Source: an uncultured Alphaproteobacteria bacterium (lineage in GTDB: Bacteria > Pseudomonadota > Alphaproteobacteria > RF32 > CAG-239). From it: DNA of 33,825 nucleotides. The stretch is taken from assembly GCA_944389095.1 (NCBI GenBank), contig CALXLC010000035.1, positions 1 through 33,825 on the forward strand, written 5' to 3'. Both the position numbers and the translations under genes were made by a program. The notes beneath the pieces were generated by a model. It had not been told where the DNA came from. It made no database searches and saw nothing but the letters and a program-made list of their open reading frames with translations. Shown in pieces: positions 16,439 to 22,722 of the stretch (its first letter is position 1; the number at the start of each line of letters is the position of its first letter).

Positions 16439-17009
16439 AACGTTGGCGCCTGCGCGCCTCCCGCTCCATTTTTTTACGTCGGCGTTCTTCCAGACGCTGC
16501 TGTGCCTTTTTACCGAAACGAGACATCTTATTTTCTCTTTCTTTTAGCTTTTCGGCCTTTTCCTGAGCCCGCTCTTCTGCCCGTTCCATAGCCTTTTTGC
16601 GAAAACTCGTATTAGCCTCCTGCTGCCGTTCAAGCAATTCCCGCTGTCGTTCTTCCCGCTCCTGAGCTCTCTCGATTGCCCGTCGTTTAAACCGGCTTGT
16701 TTCCTGAGAACGCTGCTCTTCCAAAAGCTGTTTCCGCTCAAGACGCTGCCGCTCGCCCTTACTCAATTCTTCTTTCTGAACCGCTTCCGGATCCGATTCT
16801 CCGGCCGTTACCTCAGCCGGTTTTTCGGCATCGTCCGTTGTCGTAACCTCAGTTCCGGCCGTCTTATCTGCCGCTTCTGCAGAATTACCTCCGACGCTTG
16901 TCGCAAGTTCCTCTGCCGAAACGGTCTCTGTTTTTGCAGCCGTGCCACTCTCCTGAGCCGCCGCGGAAAACGCCGTCAATAGTCCTAAGGCTAAAACCAA
17001 ATGTTTCAT
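16437..17009 (-). CDS. Exported, highly charged coiled-coil protein with internal repeats
   Basis: The 190-residue protein starts with a signal peptide (MKHLVLALGLLTAFSAAA, likely cleaved before QESG). It continues with an acidic, Thr/Glu/Ala-rich linker (about 20-80) and ends in a strongly basic, Arg/Glu/Lys-rich helix (about 85-190). That helix is built from three repeats of about 29-30 residues, each opening with a Ser/Arg/Phe + (K/R)(K/R)A motif: SRFKRRAIERA, SFRKKAMERAEER and SRFGKKAQQRLEER. No family is recognised. AAAAGGAGA lies before the ATG at 17009; an upstream in-frame ATG at 17051 would spoil the signal peptide. Binding to polyanionic cell-wall or lipid components is possible but speculative. 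It is divergent from mutT. Confidence 0.75.
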   Translation of the reverse strand: MKHLVLALGLLTAFSAAAQESGTAAKTETVSAEELATSVGGNSAEAADKTAGTEVTTTDDAEKPAEVTAGESDPEAVQKEELSKGERQRLERKQLLEEQRSQETSRFKRRAIERAQEREERQRELLERQQEANTSFRKKAMERAEERAQEKAEKLKERENKMSRFGKKAQQRLEERRRKKMEREARRRQR

Positions 17010-17030
17010 TGCTTTTTCTCCTTTTCTTTT

Positions 17031-17058
17031 ATCATAAAAATTTATTTGCAAAAGTAAA
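17031..17058 (-). promoter_or_regulatory. Possible promoter of the coiled-coil protein gene
   Basis: On the minus strand TTTACT (17058-17053) and TATGAT (17036-17031) are separated by 16 bases, about 22 bases ahead of the start codon. It overlaps the opposing mutT promoter. Confidence 0.45.
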
Positions 17059-17073
17059 GAGGGCAGCTATAAT
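17045..17073 (+). promoter_or_regulatory. Probable promoter of mutT
   Basis: TTTGCA (17045-17050), a 17-base spacer, and a perfect TATAAT (17068-17073). The mutT ATG follows 27 bases later with GGGAGG in between. The -35 overlaps the divergent promoter, so the two may compete. Confidence 0.55.
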
Positions 17074-17099
17074 AACCGCGTTTTTATCGGGAGGATAAC

Positions 17100-17492
17100 A
17101 TGAAAAAAATTGTAGCCGGCGCAATCATTGTCCGTAACAAAAAAATTTACATCTGCCAGCGCCCCGCTGACAAAAAACCGCCGTTATTGTGGGAATTTCC
17201 CGGAGGAAAACAGGAACCGGGAGAAACCCTGCCGGAATGCCTGAAACGGGAGCTGTCCGAAGAACTGAACGTCAAAGCCGAAATCGGCGCCCCCTTTATG
17301 GTCTCTTCTTTTGATTACGAGTTCGGCACCATTGAGCTTCATACCTATTTTGCAACCCTCGACGGAGGACAAATGCCGGTTTCCAACGAACACAAAAACA
17401 CAGCCTGGGTTTGTCCCGAAGAATTGCCGGACTATCCCTTCTGCCCGGCAGACATCCCCATCGTAAAAAAACTCTCTAAAATCAAACTATAA
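17100..17492 (+). CDS. mutT: MutT-type 8-oxo-dGTP diphosphatase
   Basis: A 130-residue Nudix protein of typical MutT length. The Nudix box runs from Gly36 to Val58 (GGKQEPGETLPECLKRELSEE then LNV). The only departure is Asn57 where the final Gly usually stands. The opening VAGAIIVRNKKIYICQRP is characteristic of MutT, which removes oxidised dGTP before it is built into DNA. The related NudG (CTP-type) enzymes are an alternative. GGGAGG precedes the ATG. Its last six bases overlap the 3' end of the converging opgH gene, and no terminator separates them. Confidence 0.85.
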   Translation: MKKIVAGAIIVRNKKIYICQRPADKKPPLLWEFPGGKQEPGETLPECLKRELSEELNVKAEIGAPFMVSSFDYEFGTIELHTYFATLDGGQMPVSNEHKNTAWVCPEELPDYPFCPADIPIVKKLSKIKL

Positions 17493-19523
17493 ACGCCCTT
17501 CAAGCCGCAGGGCCAAATGCGCCTGATTCAGGGCATCTCTGTCATACAGCAGAGAAACTTCTTCATCCCGGCTCAAATCCAGCGGCATCTTATGATTAAT
17601 ATAATTCTCCAGTTTGATTTGAGCCGCCGCCGTTGTAACCGCATCGCTCTGCGGTGCCGGACCGTTAACTGCCAGCATCAGCAAATGCAGCGCATTGGCC
17701 TGTCCGTCGCAGACAACAAGCTCCACCCCCAGCTGACTCGGCCGCAGACTTTCAAGCTTTTGCCTGTATTTTCTGGCCTTCCCGATGATAGCCGGTTCAC
17801 GGAGTTCTTCGGGGATGACAAACAAATGATGTTTTTGAAACCACAAACCCAGACTTTCTCTCGACGTAAGCACCGAAACGGGAATGGATAAAATCAATCC
17901 TAACGTAATCGGCAGCATCCACCAAAACAACTCCGGTGTATACCGCCAAACCACTGCCAGCGTCAACACCCCGAAAAACGTATGCCAGCCATGCCGCTGA
18001 CAGGCATATCGCCAGGAAGTCGACGTATCATCTCTGTTTTGCGTTTTCCACCCGGCATCCCGTCCCAAAAACACATCAAGCACAAACTTGCTTTGAAACA
18101 ACATCATCACCGGCGCCATCAGTGTACTGATAACAATCTCTGCAAAAACCGACTTGACAGCACCTTTTCTTAATTCTGCCCCGCCTTGCAGCAAATAGAC
18201 GATAAGTCCCAGAAATTTCGGCAAAAACAACATCAGCATGGAAATCACAAACAACATGATTGTGCCGATTTTATCAAACACAGGCCAATTCGGAAACAAA
18301 GAACGGGCTTCCGAAAAATAAACCGGCGGAAAAATATCCCGCCCCAGCGCAATCATAATACCGGTCAGCAGCAATCCCATCCACAACGGCGAAGATAAGT
18401 AAGACATTACCCCGATAGTAAAATGCAACCTTGACACCGGATGGAAATCCCGTGCGACCAAAATTTTGATATGTTGCATTTCCCCCTGACACCAGCGCCG
18501 ATCGCGCATGGCGTAGTCAATCATTGTCGGCGGGCATTCTTCATAACTTCCCTTCAGTTCGGGAAGCAGCCAGGCCGCCCAGCCGCCCCTGCGAATAAGC
18601 GCAGCCTCGACGAAATCATGGCTCAGTATATGCCCGCCGAACGGCGCCCGCCCTTTCAAAACCGGCAGTCCGCAACACTCAATAAAAGCTTTTACCCGGA
18701 TAATCGCGTTATGTCCCCAGTAATTACTGTCGCTCACCTGCCAATAGGCCAGACCGGCAGACACAATCGGTCCGTACACTTTTCCGGCAAACTGCTGCAT
18801 TCTGGCAAACAATGTATGCTTGTTGACGCATTGCGGCGGTGCCTGAATAATTCCCGTTTGGGGATTGACTTCCATCAACTGCGCCATGGTCACCACGGTT
18901 TTGGCCTCAATCAGACTGTCGGCATCCAAAACCACCATAAAATCGTATCCGGCGCCCCATTTATTGCAAAAATCTTCAATATTGCCGCTTTTACGGGCTT
19001 CATTGCGCGGACGACGGCGATAATAAAGTTTCATTCCTTCCGGCATCAGTTTCTGCGCCTCATGCCAGTTCATTTCTTCTTCAACCCAGATCTTCGGATT
19101 CGTCGTATCGCTCAAAATAAAGAAGTCAAAAGCCTTTCCCTGACCGGACGCGGCCAGTTCATCGGCCATGGCCAACAGATTTGCCGCCGTACTCTGCGGC
19201 GATTCGTTATAAACGGGCATTAAAACCGCCGTCCGGGTGCTGAGGCGGCGTTCTGGGGCGCTCCACACCACCCCGGGAACTTTGCTTCTTTTCAACAGCT
19301 TGAAAAAACCGAAAACGCTTGACCAGAAAAACAAGGCAATCCAGCCGAACGTCAACACAAACAGGCCAATCATCAGAGAACGTGTCAAAAGCGTGATGTC
19401 TGTCGGAATCACTGTCGTCCATTTAAGCGTTGCCAAAACAATCGACACAATTGTCAGCCCGAACACTTTCAAACGCCGGTTATAAATTCTCTGCGGATTC
19501 AAATTGATTTCAGGCTGCTTCAT
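17487..19523 (-). CDS. opgH: OpgH (MdoH) periplasmic glucan glucosyltransferase
   Basis: A 678-residue family-2 glycosyltransferase of the inner membrane, which makes the beta-glucan backbone of osmoregulated periplasmic glucans from UDP-glucose. Visible motifs are LMPVYNESP, Asp200-Ala-Asp202 (VVLDADSL), GHNAIIRVKAFIE, LSHDFVEAAL and the Arg-Arg-Trp344-Cys-Gln-Gly product-site motif. Membrane helices lie at both ends. E. coli OpgH has 847 residues; the difference is mostly an N-terminal cytoplasmic part missing here. A longer frame to 19634 is rejected: GGAGAAAAC precedes the ATG at 19523, and the extra residues shadow the preceding gene. The start overlaps that gene by 14 bases. Confidence 0.93.
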   Translation of the reverse strand: MKQPEINLNPQRIYNRRLKVFGLTIVSIVLATLKWTTVIPTDITLLTRSLMIGLFVLTFGWIALFFWSSVFGFFKLLKRSKVPGVVWSAPERRLSTRTAVLMPVYNESPQSTAANLLAMADELAASGQGKAFDFFILSDTTNPKIWVEEEMNWHEAQKLMPEGMKLYYRRRPRNEARKSGNIEDFCNKWGAGYDFMVVLDADSLIEAKTVVTMAQLMEVNPQTGIIQAPPQCVNKHTLFARMQQFAGKVYGPIVSAGLAYWQVSDSNYWGHNAIIRVKAFIECCGLPVLKGRAPFGGHILSHDFVEAALIRRGGWAAWLLPELKGSYEECPPTMIDYAMRDRRWCQGEMQHIKILVARDFHPVSRLHFTIGVMSYLSSPLWMGLLLTGIMIALGRDIFPPVYFSEARSLFPNWPVFDKIGTIMLFVISMLMLFLPKFLGLIVYLLQGGAELRKGAVKSVFAEIVISTLMAPVMMLFQSKFVLDVFLGRDAGWKTQNRDDTSTSWRYACQRHGWHTFFGVLTLAVVWRYTPELFWWMLPITLGLILSIPVSVLTSRESLGLWFQKHHLFVIPEELREPAIIGKARKYRQKLESLRPSQLGVELVVCDGQANALHLLMLAVNGPAPQSDAVTTAAAQIKLENYINHKMPLDLSRDEEVSLLYDRDALNQAHLALRLEGRL

Positions 19524-19965
19524 GATGTTTTCTCCGTCGGAACAAACGTGTAAACCACCGTACCGGCCGCAAACTCTCAATCGGCTGAGCCTCCATGCGC
19601 GAAGCCTTGTATGCCGGAAGCATATCGGCGGCATAACGCTCCGTCAGAGCAAGCATCTCCGTCGGCAGCTCTTTTTGACACCAGGGCAAAGTTCCCCATC
19701 GCCCGGCGCCGTCATTCTCAATAAAAACCAACTTAAACAAAGCGGCGATTTGATAATCCGGCATACCAGCAAATTTACGCTGACGCCGCATATGCGAAAC
19801 CGGCAGGGCATCTAAAAAATCAACAATACTTCCGCCGTCGGAATAATCGCCCGCACAAGCCGCAACATCTTCGACGGCGGCTTCAAGTTTTTGTCCGGAA
19901 AACCCCAGATTTTGAAGATAAGCCCGGATAATATCCTTAAGGCTTTGTACTTTTACGGCAACCAT
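19510..19965 (-). CDS. Small protein between opgG and opgH; possible detached OpgH N-terminal domain
   Basis: A 151-residue protein with no signal peptide, so probably cytosolic. The N-terminal part is helical (SLKDIIRAYLQNLGF). A central WGTLPWCQKELPTEML segment follows, and the end is basic (LRPVRWFTRLFRRRK). That tail resembles the residues just before the first membrane helix of full-length OpgH, where E. coli has a similar Pro-Val-Gly-Arg-Phe-Trp stretch, judged from memory. It overlaps opgG by 13 bases and opgH by 14, in a different frame from opgH. The pair therefore looks like a split OpgH whose regulatory N-terminus is made as its own subunit. No family name is offered. Confidence 0.7.
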   Translation of the reverse strand: MVAVKVQSLKDIIRAYLQNLGFSGQKLEAAVEDVAACAGDYSDGGSIVDFLDALPVSHMRRQRKFAGMPDYQIAALFKLVFIENDGAGRWGTLPWCQKELPTEMLALTERYAADMLPAYKASRMEAQPIESLRPVRWFTRLFRRRKHHEAA

Positions 19966-21533
19966 TGATAACTCCAGACTTCAGAAACCGGTTTTCCGTC
20001 TTTTTTCAGGACCGCTCTTATTTCGGAGGTTTTGCCGTTTGGTCTGAAATCCATATACAAAGTCGGCCCCTTGGTCAACGGATTATAAATCAGATGAGAA
20101 CCCAGAAACTTTCCTTCCGAAAAAGAGATGTCGGCCGAAACTTCGCCGTTTTCAATAGCTTCTTTCAGATGATCAATCTGCGGTGCCGAAAAATCGATAA
20201 CGATTTTGCGCTTATCCTGTTCCAGAAGTCCGGAAATTCCGCCGATTCCGTTATACGTTGCCGTCACTTTTGCCAAGAGACTGTCAACCGGTGCGTCTCC
20301 GGTCCAGTGCAGACGATAGCGGTAGCGATACTCTTTTCCCGGCACAATTTCCTCCCGAGGAATCCAAAACGCGACTATATTATCATGAATTTCCTGCTGA
20401 GACGGAATTTCAACCAACTGAACGACACCCTTGCCCCAGTTGTCCAAAGGTTCGACCCAGGCACTCGGACGCTGCTCGTAAAAAGCCTCAAAATCAAGAT
20501 AATGCTCCGGATTTTTATCCCGTTGCAGCAAGCCGAACCCCTTGGGATTGTTATCTTCAAAAGAACTTATTCTCAAATAGCGTGAATTATCCAAAGGACG
20601 CCACAGCCATTCGTCATTACCGTTCCAGACCAACAGTCCGTCACTGTCATGAACCTCCGGACGATGATCGTCAAACATATGCTTGTTGTTTTCCCCGAAT
20701 AAAAACATGGACGTTAGCGGCGCAACACCCAGTTTGTTAATTTTTTTGCGCGGATACAAAACCGCGTCCACATCCATTGTTGTGGATAAACCGGGTTGTA
20801 TAACAAAAGCATAGGCCCCTGCCACACTCGGACTGTCCAACAAAGCATAAACTCTGATTTCGGCGGCACTGCGGCGCGGACGCTCTATCCAAAACTCCTT
20901 AAACAACGGAAATTCCTCACCTGTCTGCACGGCCGTGTCAATAGCCAGTCCTCTGGCCGAAAGTCCGTATTTTTGACCGGTTCCCAGCGCTCGAAAATAA
21001 CTGGCTCCCAAAAATGAAACCAACTCGTCAAAATAATCCGGACGATTCAACGGATAATGCAAACGAAAACCTGCATATGTCAGATTTGAAAAACGGGAGC
21101 CGTCCAAATGATTCTTGCCATAGTCAAAATAATCGGGAGAATACTTAAAAGGATGGGATTTTCCGTTAATTATCTGATTAATCCTGACTCCGTCTTCAAA
21201 AATTCCGCCCAAATGAAAAAACTGCACTTCAAACGGCCGACGGCGGTTGTACCAAGGACCGTTTTCGCGCACAAAACGAATATCCCGATGTTGGTCATAA
21301 CTCAGATTCTTCAGCTCATCGGGAAGATTCCGCAAAGGCGGCTCATAAGCCCTGGCCGCCAGAGCTGCAGCCTCTTTCTGCAACACTGAAAAATCAAAAG
21401 CTTCTCCCTTTTCAAGAGTTTCCGGAATTTCATCATACACGGCCCCCTGATAATAAAACTTATAAGCGGCCGCACCCGCCCCGATTAAAACCGCCAGCCC
21501 GGCGACCGCCAGATATTTTTTTGTTTTAGTCAT
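19953..21533 (-). CDS. opgG: OpgG (MdoG) periplasmic glucan biosynthesis protein
   Basis: The 526-residue exported protein begins with a basic, hydrophobic signal (KKYLAVAGLAVLIGAGAAAYKF), followed by the conserved OpgG fold: FDFSVLQKEAAALAARAYEPP, FFHLGG, AYAFVIQPGLSTTMDVDAVLY, EVHDSDGLLVWNGNDEWLWR and a C-terminal immunoglobulin-like domain. In E. coli OpgG acts in the periplasm on the glucan emerging from OpgH. OpgD is a close paralogue, and the gene next to OpgH is normally OpgG, which favours that name. The signal sequence lacks an obvious AXA cleavage site and may serve as an anchor. The Shine-Dalgarno sequence is weak. This is the first gene of the minus-strand glucan operon. Confidence 0.93.
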   Translation of the reverse strand: MTKTKKYLAVAGLAVLIGAGAAAYKFYYQGAVYDEIPETLEKGEAFDFSVLQKEAAALAARAYEPPLRNLPDELKNLSYDQHRDIRFVRENGPWYNRRRPFEVQFFHLGGIFEDGVRINQIINGKSHPFKYSPDYFDYGKNHLDGSRFSNLTYAGFRLHYPLNRPDYFDELVSFLGASYFRALGTGQKYGLSARGLAIDTAVQTGEEFPLFKEFWIERPRRSAAEIRVYALLDSPSVAGAYAFVIQPGLSTTMDVDAVLYPRKKINKLGVAPLTSMFLFGENNKHMFDDHRPEVHDSDGLLVWNGNDEWLWRPLDNSRYLRISSFEDNNPKGFGLLQRDKNPEHYLDFEAFYEQRPSAWVEPLDNWGKGVVQLVEIPSQQEIHDNIVAFWIPREEIVPGKEYRYRYRLHWTGDAPVDSLLAKVTATYNGIGGISGLLEQDKRKIVIDFSAPQIDHLKEAIENGEVSADISFSEGKFLGSHLIYNPLTKGPTLYMDFRPNGKTSEIRAVLKKDGKPVSEVWSYQWLP

Positions 21534-21638
21534 TCATCCATACTTTCAGAGTCGTCTTTGTTTTATGTATATCAGTGCAAATCCCCCCAAAAGTCAAGCC
21601 AATATCTTTCGGCACGCAGCCCGGCAAAAATTTACGGA

Positions 21639-21991
21639 TTACGCCCCTCGGCGCCAAAACTTCTTTTTATGAAGACGATTGGCGAGAACCATACGGCATT
21701 TTTCGCCGTATCCGGCCTCATAAACGACCTCTGCATCCGGAAGTTTTTGCACTTCGCGCAGCAAAGCATCGACGTTTTTTGACAACCGGTATTTTTCGCC
21801 GGCCGTTTTTCGCAGTTTTAATGCTTCAAAACGGGCATTTTCAAAACCGGCCTTAAGAATTTCAAGCAATTCTTCGCCGCCGCGCAAGAAACATCATGCC
21901 CCTTCGCTGCCAAATATGAAGCAATTTCACAAATATGCATGACCGAACCGTGATATCCGGTAAAATAAAAACAGGTAAATAAGATTTTCAT
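21639..21991 (-). pseudogene. Glycosyltransferase remnant (frameshifted)
   Basis: From the ATG at 21991 (AAGGAC upstream) the frame reads MKILFTCFYFTGYHGSVMHI and continues CEIASYLAAKGHDVS. That is the opening strand-loop-helix of a GT-B glycosyltransferase such as family 4, then the frame degrades to a stop. A second frame starting near 21887 carries an open, helical stretch (RGGEELLEILKAGFENARF... to KKKFW). The two frames differ by two bases, and the total is far shorter than the usual 350-400 residues, so the gene has lost its middle or end. The surrounding DNA has other signs of rearrangement. The second segment is not firmly assigned to a glycosyltransferase. Confidence 0.55.
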
Positions 21992-22010
21992 GGTAGTCCT
22001 TTCTTCTTCC

Positions 22011-22041
22011 AAAAAACAAAAGCCGCCACGATGGAATGGCG
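22011..22041 (-). terminator. Terminator hairpin at the end of the structured RNA
   Basis: On the minus strand CGCCA (22041-22037) and TGGCG (22028-22024) form a stem with an 8-base loop, followed by GCTTTTG and T6 (22016-22011). It lies about 20 bases ahead of the start codon of the glycosyltransferase remnant. Confidence 0.65.
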
Positions 22042-22216
22042 ACTGGAAGTTAGCAACTACACGATAATAGTGCGACATATTGACTGAACACACAGCTTAT
22101 TTTGCCGCCTTCCAGTCAAAGTTCCAGACTTTCAGGCGTGCAAAATTTCGTCTTTACACCAGACGTATCGTGAGAGGTCGCTACACCTCAAAGCAGACAT
22201 CACCTGCTTCACGCCC
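22011..22216 (-). ncRNA. Structured RNA of unknown class
   Basis: The minus strand here can fold extensively. GGGCGTG (22216-22210) closes with CACGCCT (22140-22134, one G-U pair). Inside lie three hairpins in a row: 22191-22209 (6 bp, 7-nt loop), 22174-22189 (5 bp, 6-nt loop) and 22149-22165 (5 bp, 7-nt loop), giving a cloverleaf-like four-way junction. A 3' domain follows: GACTGGAAG (22117-22109) pairs perfectly with CTTCCAGTC (22049-22041), or part of it pairs instead with 22086-22080. It has its own promoter (22218-22246) and a terminator. There is no T-loop or anticodon arm, so it is not a tRNA. It could be a free RNA of about 200 nt or the leader of the downstream gene. I cannot assign a class. 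Confidence 0.6.
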
Positions 22217-22217
22217 T

Positions 22218-22246
22218 ATCATAAAAGATAAGAAACATCTTGTAAA
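22218..22246 (-). promoter_or_regulatory. Promoter of the structured RNA
   Basis: On the minus strand TTTACA (22246-22241), a 17-base spacer and TATGAT (22223-22218). Transcription should start within a few bases of the closing helix at 22216-22210; a shifted -10 (TATCTT) would place the start exactly at its first G. Confidence 0.6.
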
Positions 22247-22284
22247 GAACAATCTGTCCCGGCTTAAATTTTATTGAAACACCC

Positions 22285-22333
22285 CACAAAAAAAACCGCC
22301 TTGTGGCGGCTTTTTTATGGGGCGAATGATGAG
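22285..22333. repeat. Direct repeat copy 1: terminator plus tRNA-His 3' end
   Basis: This stretch of about 48 bp is nearly identical to 22450-22497 (one substitution and one A-run length difference). It contains a hairpin with A/T runs on both sides and the last 16 or so bases of tRNA-His. It is a partial second copy of the tRNA end lying 165 bp away, as left by recombination at a tRNA 3' end or by local duplication. Confidence 0.85.
22288..22316. terminator. Bidirectional terminator (copy 1)
   Basis: CCGCC (22296-22300) and GGCGG (22305-22309) form a tight GC stem around TTGT. There are eight A before and six T after, so it works on both strands. It insulates the structured RNA from upstream transcription. 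Confidence 0.75.
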
Positions 22334-22444
22334 GCTGGCTTCGCCTCCCTTGTTTTCTCATACTTCGTCTGACCGGCAGGCTCCCGCCTGCCTGAAAACG
22401 GCGGGTCAAACTCACTTCTGTGAGTTCAAATCTCTATCTTCGCC
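22321..22444. repeat. Palindromic foldback element bounded by tRNA-His tail copies
   Basis: The element starts GGCGAA (22321-22326) and ends TTCGCC (22439-22444). Inside are three perfect hairpins: 22331-22347 (5 bp), 22375-22392 (7 bp, TCCC loop) and 22411-22424 (5 bp). An outer TGACC/GGTCA pair (22370-22374 with 22404-22408) brackets the middle one. Bases 22420-22434 on the plus strand match the T arm of tRNA-His at 14 of 15 positions, in the opposite orientation to the real gene. No protein is encoded. It resembles a REP- or MITE-like unit. Confidence 0.6.
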
Positions 22445-22449
22445 TTAAC

Positions 22450-22497
22450 CACAAAAAAACCGCCTTGCGGCGGCTTTTTTATGGGGCGAATGATGAG
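22450..22497. repeat. Direct repeat copy 2: terminator plus tRNA-His 3' end (in place)
   Basis: This is the original copy of the repeat: its right part is the 3' end of the real tRNA-His gene, its left part the tRNA terminator. See copy 1 at 22285-22333. Confidence 0.85.
22453..22480. terminator. Terminator of tRNA-His (copy 2)
   Basis: Hairpin CCGCC-TTGC-GGCGG with A7 on the left and T6 on the right. On the minus strand it follows the tRNA-His CCA end by one base. Confidence 0.8.
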
Positions 22498-22559
22498 ATT
22501 CGAACTCACGACATCTGGTACCACAAACCAGCGCTCTAACCAACTGAGCTACATTCGCC
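22482..22559 (-). tRNA. tRNA-His (anticodon GTG)
   Basis: A full cloverleaf with the extra 5' G-1 (22559) paired to C73 (22485), the hallmark of tRNA-His. The acceptor stem is GCGAATG/CATTCGC and the D arm is GCTCAGTTGGTTAGAGC. The anticodon stem-loop is CTGGT-TTGTGGT-ACCAG, with GTG at 22524-22522. The T arm is GTGAG-TTCGAAT-CTCAT, and CCA is encoded (22484-22482). It reads both histidine codons. A partial second copy of its 3' end lies 165 bp away. Confidence 0.96.
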
Positions 22560-22573
22560 GTTGAACACACAAA

Positions 22574-22602
22574 CTTCTACATACAATCGGTCATAAAGTC
22601 AA
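22574..22602 (-). promoter_or_regulatory. Possible promoter of tRNA-His
   Basis: On the minus strand TTGACT (22602-22597), a 17-base spacer and TAGAAG (22579-22574), 14 bases ahead of the tRNA 5' end. Confidence 0.45.
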
Positions 22603-22722
22603 GCAAAATTCTTTGTCCCTTTGAAATATTTTTTTCAGCCGCGCAAAATTAACAATTTATTTTCTTTTTGGGCTTAAACTTAAAGAAATTGGGTCAGAGA
22701 TATTTGAAGTAGAGATAAAGAA

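Noticed and set aside
19524-19634. N-terminal extension of OpgH to position 19634
   Set aside because: The 37 extra residues are Arg/Cys-rich shadow sequence of the preceding gene, and a good ribosome site precedes the ATG at 19523.
22011-22216. IscB/IsrB-associated (HEARO) guide RNA
   Set aside because: The multi-hairpin layout invites the idea, but no HNH or RuvC-like gene is in the window and I cannot match the consensus; left as an unassigned RNA to be tested.
22317-22450. Second complete tRNA gene beside tRNA-His
   Set aside because: Only 3'-end fragments are present, one on each strand; there is no anticodon arm and no matching acceptor 5' strand in the same orientation.
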